From Clostridia bacterium (GTDB lineage: Bacteria > Bacillota > Clostridia > Christensenellales > Aristaeellaceae), in contig JAFRBK010000011.1 in the NCBI GenBank assembly GCA_017404985.1, positions 62,001-126,000 of the forward strand: DNA of 64,000 bases. Direction: 5' to 3'. Of this stretch, positions 43,688 through 51,435 are shown piece after piece. The translations under genes and the position numbers were made by a program. Position 1 is the first letter of the stretch. The number at the start of each line of letters is the position of its first letter. Under the pieces are notes generated by a model, which was not told the DNA's origin, did no database searches, and saw only the letters and a program-made list of their open reading frames with translations.

Positions 43688-45229
43688 GTGAAACCCGTGC
43701 GTAGAGCATTTTTGATTCTGATTCTCGCGGCGCTGCTCCTCTGCTTCGCGCAGGCCTGTGCCGATACGTCGGTGGAACTGGAGCCGGTTTCCGGCACAGT
43801 CACCTTTGGGGATAAGTATATCGTGCTCACCCCCACCACCCTGGCAGACCATCAGGAGCTGCTCTCCTCCCTCGGCACCACGGCGGAATCCGCAGCTGAG
43901 GACTGGGAAAACCGCGGCGTCCTCTGCCAGGCCTGGACCTCAGACCGGAAAATCTGCGTGGAGGTCACCGCCATCCAGGATGACGAAGCCAAGCAGTATT
44001 TCGACCTGGACCAGCAGAGCTCCAAGGTCCGGAACGAGTACCGCGCCATGCACCTGAAGGATACCCGCTTCAACAACACGACTTATGACGTCAAGACCGC
44101 CACCTGGAAAAAGCAGTCCCTCGGCGGCCGCTTTCTGATCCTGAAATACAAGGCGGTGGAAAACGGTGTATCCCATTGGGGCTATGCCCGGAAGACAATC
44201 CGCAACGGCTATACCATCACCCTGGATTATAAGGTGCTGGAGGACCGCTCCCTCCGCGAAGCGGACAACAGCGCCCTGAACGTAATTGCCAACACGGTTT
44301 CCTTCCAGAAAAAGGAGGAGGAAATCACCGGTTCCTCCGCCCTCGTGCATTTCACCTCGGAGCCTCCGTCTGAAACCAATTCGGACACCTTTACCGTCAC
44401 GGGCAACTGCGCCCCCGGCACCCATATCATCAGCGTGCTGATGCGGATGTCCTCGGACACTGTCGTCCGGCTGGAGTCCGACGCCAACAAGAAGGGCGAT
44501 TTCAAGATCAAGGTCAAGCTTCCGGAGGAAGGCGTCTGGCTGATGTCCCTCACCTTCGATGTGGGCGACAAAACGGTGGCGGAGCACGCCTTCCAGACCA
44601 CCACCTACAGCAAAACCCTACTGCCAGTCACGCTGAACGAGCCGATTCCCGAGGTCATTGAAGGGGACGAGCTGGTGATCTCCGGCGTCACCTCGAAGCT
44701 GGTTACCGTCCAGTGCATCGTTTCCAACGGCACCTCTAAGGATTTCACCAAGCAGATCAAAACCAACGGCTCCGGCAAGTTCACCTTCAAGGTTCCCACC
44801 TCCATCGAAGGCGAATACAATATCGTGCTGGCCTTCTCGAAAAAGGGCGTCAACGATCGCCGCTTCACCTATACCGCCACCCGCACCGTGACGGACCTGG
44901 ATGTCCGTTCCCGGGTGAAATCCGAAGCAATCAAGCCCTCCTATACCGTGCTGAAGAACAAGCTCTCCGGCTATACGGGCAAAACCATGACCTACAATGT
45001 CTTCATCACCGAAATCACCCAGCTCGGCGAGGAATGGATTATCCGGGCCGCCCTGAAGAATGACGCCAAGGGCTACAGCAACTTCATCCTCATCACGGCC
45101 AAGGAGGATCCCGGCTTTGAATCCGGCAGCCAGCACCGCATGTACGGCACCTGCACCGGCGCGTCCCAGGTCCAGATGAAGGAAGGCGACGATGGCCTTC
45201 CCGCCTTCGACCTGTTGTTCTGGGAATAA
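43688..45229 (+). CDS. secreted multidomain protein of unknown function (513 aa)
   Basis: It starts with GTG (AAGG just upstream) and has a strong signal peptide (MKPVRRAFLILILAALLL, cleavage near ACADT). The mature part shows three stretches: an alpha/beta domain about 25-205, then two beta-sandwich-like repeats, about 225-315 and 318-405, each with a GxF(K/T)(I/F)KV strand (GDFKIKVKLPEEGVW, GKFTFKVPTSIEGEY) as in bacterial Ig-like folds, and a final OB-like domain about 425-513. No catalytic motif is seen. A five-codon ATG frame at 43674 ends in a TGA overlapping this GTG. Probably a surface protein. Confidence 0.8.
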   Translation: MKPVRRAFLILILAALLLCFAQACADTSVELEPVSGTVTFGDKYIVLTPTTLADHQELLSSLGTTAESAAEDWENRGVLCQAWTSDRKICVEVTAIQDDEAKQYFDLDQQSSKVRNEYRAMHLKDTRFNNTTYDVKTATWKKQSLGGRFLILKYKAVENGVSHWGYARKTIRNGYTITLDYKVLEDRSLREADNSALNVIANTVSFQKKEEEITGSSALVHFTSEPPSETNSDTFTVTGNCAPGTHIISVLMRMSSDTVVRLESDANKKGDFKIKVKLPEEGVWLMSLTFDVGDKTVAEHAFQTTTYSKTLLPVTLNEPIPEVIEGDELVISGVTSKLVTVQCIVSNGTSKDFTKQIKTNGSGKFTFKVPTSIEGEYNIVLAFSKKGVNDRRFTYTATRTVTDLDVRSRVKSEAIKPSYTVLKNKLSGYTGKTMTYNVFITEITQLGEEWIIRAALKNDAKGYSNFILITAKEDPGFESGSQHRMYGTCTGASQVQMKEGDDGLPAFDLLFWE

Positions 45230-45270
45230 CTCCCTCCCGGTTCCCGGCCTGCATCGCAGCAGAACGCTAC

Positions 45271-45303
45271 AAAAAAACGGCGAATCATTTCGTCGTTTTT
45301 TTC
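45271..45303. terminator. bidirectional intrinsic terminator
   Basis: AAAAAACGGCGA and TCGTCGTTTTTT pair over 12 bases (one G-T) around 6-7 bases, with A and T runs. It serves the secreted-protein gene on the plus strand and overlaps the last codons of nth on the other. Confidence 0.85.
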
Positions 45304-45917
45304 GCGTATTCGCATAGATCCTTCAGCCCGCATTCTGCGCACAGGGGACGCTGCGCCTTGCATACCCGCCGCCCGTGCCAGATCAGCCAGTGGTGCGCCT
45401 GGCCCCATTTTTCCTTCGGAATCACCCGGGTCATCTGCCGTTCCGTTTCCTCCACCGTTGCGGCTTTGCACAGCCCAATCCGGTTGGTCACACGGAACAC
45501 ATGAGTATCCACCGCGAAGGCCGGAATCCCGAAAGCGTTGCTCAGCACCACGTTGGCCGTCTTCCGCCCGACCCCGGGCAGCTCCGTCAGTTCCTCCATG
45601 GTCCGGGGCACTTCCCCGCCGTGAGCGTCCCGGATGATCCGGCACGCGGCGATGATGTTTCCCGCCTTGCTTTTGAATCCGCAGCTTTTGACCATGGGAA
45701 AAAGGTCTTCCAGCTGCGCCTCCGCCATGGCATTCGCATCCGGATACCTGGCGAATACCGCCGGCGTCACCCTGTTCACCTGCTTATCCGTGCACTGGGC
45801 AGAAAGGATGGTCGCCACCAGCATCTCGTAGGGGTTCGTAAACTGCAGCTCCGCCTTTGCCTCGGGATACATCTCCTCCAGTTTTTCCAGCGCGGCGGTT
45901 TTGTCCTGTTTTTTCAT
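45285..45917 (-). CDS. nth: endonuclease III
   Basis: A 210-residue base-excision repair glycosylase/AP lyase for oxidised pyrimidines. The helix-hairpin-helix is ELPGVGRKTANV with catalytic K119, the catalytic Asp is D137 in AVDTHV, and the 4Fe-4S loop is seen at the end as CKAQRPLCAECGLKDLC. Full length. The gene begins three bases after the folate-transporter stop codon, so it is probably read from the riboswitch-controlled transcript. Confidence 0.97.
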   Translation of the reverse strand: MKKQDKTAALEKLEEMYPEAKAELQFTNPYEMLVATILSAQCTDKQVNRVTPAVFARYPDANAMAEAQLEDLFPMVKSCGFKSKAGNIIAACRIIRDAHGGEVPRTMEELTELPGVGRKTANVVLSNAFGIPAFAVDTHVFRVTNRIGLCKAATVEETERQMTRVIPKEKWGQAHHWLIWHGRRVCKAQRPLCAECGLKDLCEYAKKTTK

Positions 45918-45920
45918 CGG

Positions 45921-47036
45921 TTATTGCCCCTCCCCCGGCGTGAGTTCAACCGAGATGTCGATTTTCGCGCCGGTCTTCTTGTTCTCCGCCGCAATCCCGG
46001 ACCCGATGCGAACCAGGGCGTCGTCCTTCGCCGCCTTGGATTTTGAGTATCCGTTCAGGGTATCCTCCGTGTAGGGCTTGGCGCCTTCCTTTCCCGCGGC
46101 GATGTCGGCCTCCGCCTCGGCCTGTTTCTCCCCGAACCGCTCCCGGTTGATCCGGTATATCGCCAGCTCATAGGTCATGATCTCGCTCCCGACCCGGGAA
46201 CGGGCGCTTTCGATAATGGTCACAGTGTCCTCCGCCTTCAGTTCAGGCACTGCCTCCGTCACCCATCCGTTCATTTTCAGGTTCTTCTCCAGCCGCTCCT
46301 GCGCCGTGTAGGAGGCACTGAAGGACTTGTTGTTGTAGTCGTAGATCGCGTATCCGGCCACAGCGCCCGCACCGACCACGAACAGCACCACCAGCAGGGC
46401 AATGTGCTTCTTGGTGTATTCCAGCGTTGCCTTCCCCGCCAGCTTAAACCCGGCTTTGGACAACGCAGGAATCGCCGCCCGGAAAACAATCATCAGGATG
46501 ACCGATTCGATCGGCAGCATCACCAGGTTCTTGACGATGCGGATCCACATGAAAGGCTGGTATACGCTCGTCATATACAGTTTGTAGTACTGCACCATGA
46601 TGGGCTCGGTCATCAGGATATTCACGAACAGATTCACGCAGAACTTAGCCAGAATCAGCCGTATGGGTGTGATGTCCGTGCTGTAAAGGAAAAGGGCGAA
46701 GATGACTGACCCGGCAATCTCCGTCAGAATAAACGGTACATAGTAGACTCCGTTCGGCGCAATCAGGTATCCCAGCACATCGGACACCGCCGCGCTGAAC
46801 CCGGCCACCACCGGCCCGTAGACAGCCGCTCCCAGGGCATTCACGATGAACCCGAAGGTGATGTTCACGTCCGCGGCGACCGGAATCCGCAGCGGCTTCA
46901 TCACGACCCGCAGCGCCAGCATCAGGGCCGCAAACACCAGCACCCGGGTATCCTTCAGCTCCGAACAGGCCTGCCGCCAGTATTCCGAGCTGAATGGGGT
47001 TTTGAAATACTTTCTCTGAATGGTTCCGCTGCGCAT
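45921..47036 (-). CDS. folT: ECF folate transporter S component with C-terminal extension
   Basis: Residues about 20-205 are a six-helix S component of an energy-coupling-factor transporter of the FolT type (LVFAALMLALRVVMKPLRIPV, then NITFGFIVNALGAAVYGPVVAG). It binds folate and uses a shared EcfA/A'/T module. The THF riboswitch directly upstream supports the substrate. Unusually, after residue 220 there is a further membrane helix (HIALLVVLFVVGAGAVAGY) and a hydrophilic domain of about 130 residues, doubling the usual length of roughly 175. The ATG at 47036 is set by AGGAGG; longer frames run into the riboswitch. Confidence 0.9.
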   Translation of the reverse strand: MRSGTIQRKYFKTPFSSEYWRQACSELKDTRVLVFAALMLALRVVMKPLRIPVAADVNITFGFIVNALGAAVYGPVVAGFSAAVSDVLGYLIAPNGVYYVPFILTEIAGSVIFALFLYSTDITPIRLILAKFCVNLFVNILMTEPIMVQYYKLYMTSVYQPFMWIRIVKNLVMLPIESVILMIVFRAAIPALSKAGFKLAGKATLEYTKKHIALLVVLFVVGAGAVAGYAIYDYNNKSFSASYTAQERLEKNLKMNGWVTEAVPELKAEDTVTIIESARSRVGSEIMTYELAIYRINRERFGEKQAEAEADIAAGKEGAKPYTEDTLNGYSKSKAAKDDALVRIGSGIAAENKKTGAKIDISVELTPGEGQ

Positions 47037-47127
47037 ACAAAAAAGCCTCCTTCTCAAATCACAGCCTAATCCCGATCCGGTCTCCCGGTCCGGGCGTGTC
47101 CTGATTCGCAGAGGCTTTTCTGCAATA

Positions 47128-47231
47128 TAAAGCAGCGGGATGCGCATTTTCCACCGCGCGGCCGGGCCGCTTCGTCCCATGGCAACTCCCCGTCCATGAA
47201 CACTTAACGCGAAAAACGCTACTCTGCCTTT
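47128..47231 (-). promoter_or_regulatory. tetrahydrofolate (THF) riboswitch
   Basis: On the minus strand the conserved THF aptamer pieces appear in order: AGAGTAG, GCGTTAAGTG, GGGACGAAGC, CCGCGCGGTGGA and GCATCCCGCTGC, with GCAG/CTGC closing the outer stem. This is the folT-type aptamer known from Clostridia. Downstream, AAAAGCCTC (47119-47111) is exactly complementary to GAGGCTTTT (47049-47041), which contains part of the ribosome site, so folate binding probably controls translation of the transporter. Confidence 0.9.
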
Positions 47232-47259
47232 ACGAATCTGATTGTTTCGCCTGCTTTGC

Positions 47260-48354
47260 TTATTTCGCCTGAATGTATCCCTTCCTGCACAGCAGTTCCG
47301 CTGTCAGGATGCCGCCGCCGGCCGCACCGCGAACCGTATTGTGGCTCAGGCACACGAACCGCCAGTCAAAAATCCTGTCCTCCCGCAGCCGGCCGATGCT
47401 GACGCCGAAGCCGTTCTGAAAGTCGCGGTCCAGCCGGGTCTGGGGCCGGGCCGGATCCTCGAAATACTGCAGGAAGGGCTTGGGTGCGCTGGGCAGCTCC
47501 AGGCGCTGGGCTTCGGTCTCGTAGTTCGCCCACCGCTCCAGAATCTGTTCCTTCGTCACTTTCTTCGCGAACCGCACGGACACCGCCGCCATGTGGCCGT
47601 CGCTGCAGGCCACGCGCAGGCACTGGGCGCTGATCACAGGCTTCCGGGCATTGACGATTACCTTGCCGCGGCCCAGGTCTTCCAGATGGCCCCACAGCTT
47701 CAGGGGTTCCTGCTCGCTCTTCTCGTCTTCCCCGCCGATGTATGGGATTACATTATCGACCATTTCCGGCCAGGTTTTGAAAGTCTTCCCTGCGCCGCTG
47801 ATCGCCTGGTAGGTGCACACACTGACTTCCGTCGGCTCGAAGTCGAGCAGGGGAGTCAGGGCGGGCACGTAGCTCTGGATGGAGCAGTTAGGCTTCACAG
47901 CGATGAAGCCGTACTTGCTGCCCAGCCGCTTCCGCTGGGTATCAATCACATCCAGGTGCGCCGCGTTGATTTCCGGCACGACCATGGGCACGTCCTCCAG
48001 CCCGCGGCACGCGCTGTTGTTGCTGACGATCGGAATCTCGTGCTTCGCGTAGCTTTCCTCCAGCGCGCGGATCTCATCCTTTTTCATGTCCACCGCGCAG
48101 AAGCAGAAGTCTACTTTCCCTGCCACCGCTTCGATATCCGACGCGTCCACGATGACCATTTCGGCCGCTTTTTCGGGAATCGGCCAATCAAAGGCCCACC
48201 GCTCGCCCACCGCTTCGCGGTATGTTTTTCCGGCGCTGCGGGCAGATGCCGCCAGACAGGTTACCTCGAACCAGGGATGGTCCTTCAGCAGGGAGATAAA
48301 GCGCTGCCCGACCATGCCGGTAGCGCCGATGATTCCAACGCGATAATGATTCAT
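47260..48354 (-). CDS. asd: aspartate-semialdehyde dehydrogenase
   Basis: A 364-residue NADP-dependent enzyme making aspartate semialdehyde for lysine, threonine, methionine and diaminopimelate. The cofactor loop is GATGMVGQRF at residues 10-19 and the catalytic Cys is in KPNCSIQ near 157; the substrate-binding part includes QAISGAGKTF near 188. The CSIQ form and SNNSACRG segment place it with the archaeal/fungal-like Asd type rather than the usual bacterial CTT type. The start at 48354 has GGGAGGG upstream. Confidence 0.95.
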   Translation of the reverse strand: MNHYRVGIIGATGMVGQRFISLLKDHPWFEVTCLAASARSAGKTYREAVGERWAFDWPIPEKAAEMVIVDASDIEAVAGKVDFCFCAVDMKKDEIRALEESYAKHEIPIVSNNSACRGLEDVPMVVPEINAAHLDVIDTQRKRLGSKYGFIAVKPNCSIQSYVPALTPLLDFEPTEVSVCTYQAISGAGKTFKTWPEMVDNVIPYIGGEDEKSEQEPLKLWGHLEDLGRGKVIVNARKPVISAQCLRVACSDGHMAAVSVRFAKKVTKEQILERWANYETEAQRLELPSAPKPFLQYFEDPARPQTRLDRDFQNGFGVSIGRLREDRIFDWRFVCLSHNTVRGAAGGGILTAELLCRKGYIQAK

Positions 48355-48485
48355 TCCCTTTCCCTCCCGGAACGTGTTCCCGCAGAGCGCCTTGCCGCCT
48401 GCAGGTTGTTTGAAATCATAGCACCGGCAACCCTTGCCTGTCAAGAATTTCAGATGTTCCTGCACTGTTTTTCAAGACACGATCT

Positions 48486-49202
48486 TTATTTCTTCCGGAC
48501 ATAGATCAGCACAAAATTCAGGATCCGGTCCAACCCCCGGGACAGAAACTCCCGGTCCCTGACCGCAAACTCGTGTTCGGTGTTGAACCAGTCCTCCCAA
48601 GCTTCATAAAAACACTCTCCCTCGGCAACCCTAATGTCGCACCGGTCTTCACATTCTTCCTTCAACAGTTTTTCCCACCATCTGACGGTATGGAAACACA
48701 AAGCATCGTCGCCTTCCGCCCAGGTTTCAAACAGTTTCCGCATCTCCCCCTGCGGTTCCTCCCTGAGTCCCGGAACCGCAATCATCACATTTCCGCCCCG
48801 GCGTACAAAGGGAAGAATTTTATCCGCAAACACGCCTGTTTTGCAGCCGAAATAGTGATAGGAGTCCACGCTGACGATGGTGTCAAACCAGTCCTGCGCG
48901 AAGGGCATCTCCAGCGCGTCGCCGTGGATCGGAATAATCCGGTCTTCCAGGGAAAGATCCCGGATCCGCTTCAGGTTATCCGTTGCATCTACCCAGAGAT
49001 CGAAGGCGTAAACAGATTTCGCGGGGGTTTCATTCGCCAGGAAAACGGACGTCAGGGCCATGCCGCAGCCCAGGTCCAACGTCCGGTCATAGCACGCGTC
49101 ATAAGGGTTCCTGCAGATCAGCTCGTCCAGCAGCCGGAATGAATTGGGTCCCATCAGGTATTCCTTTGTAAAGTATTCTCTGTAATGGTCTGCTCTGTTC
49201 AT
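48486..49202 (-). CDS. class I SAM-dependent methyltransferase
   Basis: A 238-residue methyltransferase with a Rossmann fold: motif I LDLGCGMALTS near residue 43, the acidic ribose-binding end of beta-2 in YAFDLWVDA near 66, GDALEMPF near 93 and DTIVSVDSYHYFG near 106. The N-terminus (YREYFTKEYLMGPNSFRLLDEL) is that of a small group of cyclopropane-like/UbiE-like enzymes in Firmicutes. The substrate is unknown. The ribosome site lies inside the end of the mutS2-like gene, six bases of gap, so they are co-translated. Confidence 0.88.
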   Translation of the reverse strand: MNRADHYREYFTKEYLMGPNSFRLLDELICRNPYDACYDRTLDLGCGMALTSVFLANETPAKSVYAFDLWVDATDNLKRIRDLSLEDRIIPIHGDALEMPFAQDWFDTIVSVDSYHYFGCKTGVFADKILPFVRRGGNVMIAVPGLREEPQGEMRKLFETWAEGDDALCFHTVRWWEKLLKEECEDRCDIRVAEGECFYEAWEDWFNTEHEFAVRDREFLSRGLDRILNFVLIYVRKK

Positions 49203-49208
49203 TTTGAA

Positions 49209-51116
49209 TCAGTCCTCCTTTTTACCTTCCTTCACGATTATCACCGCGTCCGGATCAAATTTGCGGTCCATGGTGTGCGCTGCCTTGCGGTTGGCCACCG
49301 TATCAAACACGATCGAGAAATCATAGTCCGGTGGGTACAGCTGTTCTGCCGGTACCAGCAGTTTCAGCCGGTTATGCCGCACCGTCAACTTCCGGCCCTG
49401 CATCTGGATGATCACGTTTCCCTCGTCATCCGCGGGCTGCCAGACGATCGCGTTCTTTCTGTCCGGCAGCAACATCACACTGTCCCCCATGCTGAACCGC
49501 TCATAGCTTCCTTCTTTCTTTGCAGGCAACCGCTGCAGCCGGCCGGCAGGAATCCGCATCGGTTTTCGCCCCGGTTCCGGCCGGGCGATCAGCCCGCCGT
49601 CCGCGACCTGCCGGGCCCTCGCCAGCAATCCCTCATTCATACCAAGGCGGCGGGCAATCTCGATGGCGCAGCTTTCCCCACTCAGCCCCATCTCCAGCCG
49701 GTATAGCGGCATCAGGGAGGCCTGGTCAAATGCCATCCGTGCGGAAATCACGTGTTCCGTCTGCTCCGCCCACTGCTTGATCTGCGGATCGTGCGTCGTT
49801 ACCATGAAGAAGCATCCGCGGCGAAACAGTTCTTCCAGAATCGCCGCGGCCAGCCCGGAGCCCTCCGCCGGATCTGTTCCGCTGCCCAGTTCATCCAGCA
49901 GGACAAGGCTCTCCCGGCTGCATTCCTCCAGAATCCGAATCACATTGGTCATGTGCCCGGAGAACGTGGACAGGTTCTGGCTGATGCTCTGGCTGTCCCC
50001 AATGTCGCACAGCACACGGTCCATCATGGCGATGGTCGTCCCCTTGCCGCAGGGAATATGCAGCCCGCTCTGCGCCATCATCGTCAGCAGCCCGACGGTC
50101 TTGAGGGATACCGTCTTTCCGCCGGTGTTCGGCCCGGTCACGGCAATGCCGGCATCCGGCAGGGAGAGTTCCAGGTTCAGCGGCACGCATGTTTCCCGGT
50201 CCAGCAGCGGATGCCGGGCCTCCACCAGGCGGATCCGGCGTTCCATGGTCAGTTCCACCGGACACGCCTTCATCTCCATGCTCAGCTTTGCCCGGGCAAA
50301 GATCATATCCAGATCTGTCATGACGCGGATCGCGGCCCGCAGGGCATCTTCCTCCGAAGCAACCCGATCGCTCAGCTCCCAGAGAATCCTTCGTTCCTCC
50401 GTATCGATATCGATCAGCAGTTCTTCCAGTTCCTGGCGCATGGCCAGGACGGCAGACGGTTCCATAAAAACAGTGCTGCCCTTTCCGGACGCGTCAATTA
50501 CCCTCCCGGGAAAAACGCTCTGAAAGCGTTTCTGTACCGGAATCACAAAAACGCCGTTCCTCTGTGTAATATAGGTGTCTGCCAGTTCCTTTTTATGGTG
50601 AAGAAGAATCTGATTCAGTTTTTCCCGGATGGCCTGTTCCGTATGTTCCCGCCGGCGGCGCAGATTCCGGAGCGCAGGGGAAGCGTCGTCCAGCACGGCG
50701 TCTTCACGGATGGAGCATTCGATGTCCTCCTCCAGTCCTTCCAGGGCCGGCAGTTCCGTATGCCAGGACGATATCCCGGCGCTGAACATCTGTGCGCCCT
50801 GAAGATAGCGACGCAGCCGCTGAACGGTCGAACAGAACCTGGCGACGGACGTCAGCTGCGCCGGCAGGAGCATCCCTCCCTGCGCCGCCTGAATCAGGCT
50901 TTCCTCCGTTCCGTCGGTATCCGTCAGCGGCGGAATGCCCGCGTTTTCCATCACGCGAAGCGCTGCTGTCGTCTCTTCCATCCGGGTCCTACAGAGCCCC
51001 TCGTTCAGGATCGGCTCCGTCTCCCCGAGCAGCCTTCGTGCTGTCCGGGAAACTGCCTGTTCCTGCAATTGTCCGATGATCTGATCAAACCCGAGCGTAA
51101 TCATATCCTGTGTCAT
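49209..51116 (-). CDS. MutS2-like ATPase lacking the Smr nuclease domain
   Basis: A 635-residue MutS-superfamily ATPase. The N-terminal helical core (residues 1-290) has the MutS2-type RNGVFVIPVQKRFQSVFPGRVIDASGKG... segment; the ATPase domain has Walker A GPNTGGKT near 331, DIGDSQSISQNLSTFSGH near 371 and Walker B LVLLDELGSGTDP near 405. After the ATPase it goes almost straight to a KOW-like piece (SMGDSVMLLPDRKNAIV) and stops. The long coiled-coil stalk and C-terminal Smr domain of true MutS2 (about 780 residues) are missing, so the ribosome-splitting or nuclease role is doubtful. Confidence 0.88.
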   Translation of the reverse strand: MTQDMITLGFDQIIGQLQEQAVSRTARRLLGETEPILNEGLCRTRMEETTAALRVMENAGIPPLTDTDGTEESLIQAAQGGMLLPAQLTSVARFCSTVQRLRRYLQGAQMFSAGISSWHTELPALEGLEEDIECSIREDAVLDDASPALRNLRRRREHTEQAIREKLNQILLHHKKELADTYITQRNGVFVIPVQKRFQSVFPGRVIDASGKGSTVFMEPSAVLAMRQELEELLIDIDTEERRILWELSDRVASEEDALRAAIRVMTDLDMIFARAKLSMEMKACPVELTMERRIRLVEARHPLLDRETCVPLNLELSLPDAGIAVTGPNTGGKTVSLKTVGLLTMMAQSGLHIPCGKGTTIAMMDRVLCDIGDSQSISQNLSTFSGHMTNVIRILEECSRESLVLLDELGSGTDPAEGSGLAAAILEELFRRGCFFMVTTHDPQIKQWAEQTEHVISARMAFDQASLMPLYRLEMGLSGESCAIEIARRLGMNEGLLARARQVADGGLIARPEPGRKPMRIPAGRLQRLPAKKEGSYERFSMGDSVMLLPDRKNAIVWQPADDEGNVIIQMQGRKLTVRHNRLKLLVPAEQLYPPDYDFSIVFDTVANRKAAHTMDRKFDPDAVIIVKEGKKED

Positions 51117-51185
51117 GCCGTTTCCTCTTTCTCTGTTTTGATGGACATGAACAGAGAATCAGGGAGTGCGGCACAAAAGGGCAAA

Positions 51186-51339
51186 CAAAAAAGTGCCCGG
51201 CATCCGTCCGTACCGCGTCATGGCATCAGCAAACAAGCGGTCATGTCACCGCATTCCTTGATCAACCATGCTCCCCGTTAACGAACCGACTCCAAACACA
51301 CCTCCGCGGTGATTGCCCGCTCTTGTCGGGTTCACTGCT
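51186..51339 (-). ncRNA. candidate structured small RNA (6S-like hairpin)
   Basis: Fills most of the 319-base gap between the permease and the MutS2-like gene. It has a consensus promoter just upstream and ends in a U-tract. Nested pairing is visible: AGTG/CACT plus CCCG/CGGG close the ends (51336-51327 with 51199-51192), then ACAAGaGCGG with CCGCTTGT (51326-51317 with 51240-51233), then a small internal bulge, then TCACCGC with GCGGTGA (51312-51306 with 51252-51246). About 33 bases on the 3' side form an extra arm. A long bulged hairpin of this size recalls 6S RNA, but I see no decisive match, so the class is a guess. Confidence 0.5.
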
Positions 51340-51345
51340 GGTCAT

Positions 51346-51374
51346 ATTATATTCCGTTCGGTATCCGATGTCAA
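51346..51374 (-). promoter_or_regulatory. perfect consensus promoter for the candidate small RNA
   Basis: Minus-strand TTGACA (51374-51369) and TATAAT (51351-51346) with a 17-base spacer, the strongest promoter in the window. No coding start follows for more than 200 bases. Confidence 0.9.
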
Positions 51375-51435
51375 TTCTCTGCAGCCAAATATCAGGGCAG
51401 TTTCGTTTGAAAATGGGGTTTATTTTGCCTGTTTC

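Noticed and set aside
51186-51339. T-box or known riboswitch in the gap before the MutS2-like gene
   Set aside because: GCGGTACGG only faintly resembles part of a T-box. The element ends in its own U-tract about 70 bases before the next start, and no aptamer consensus was recognised.
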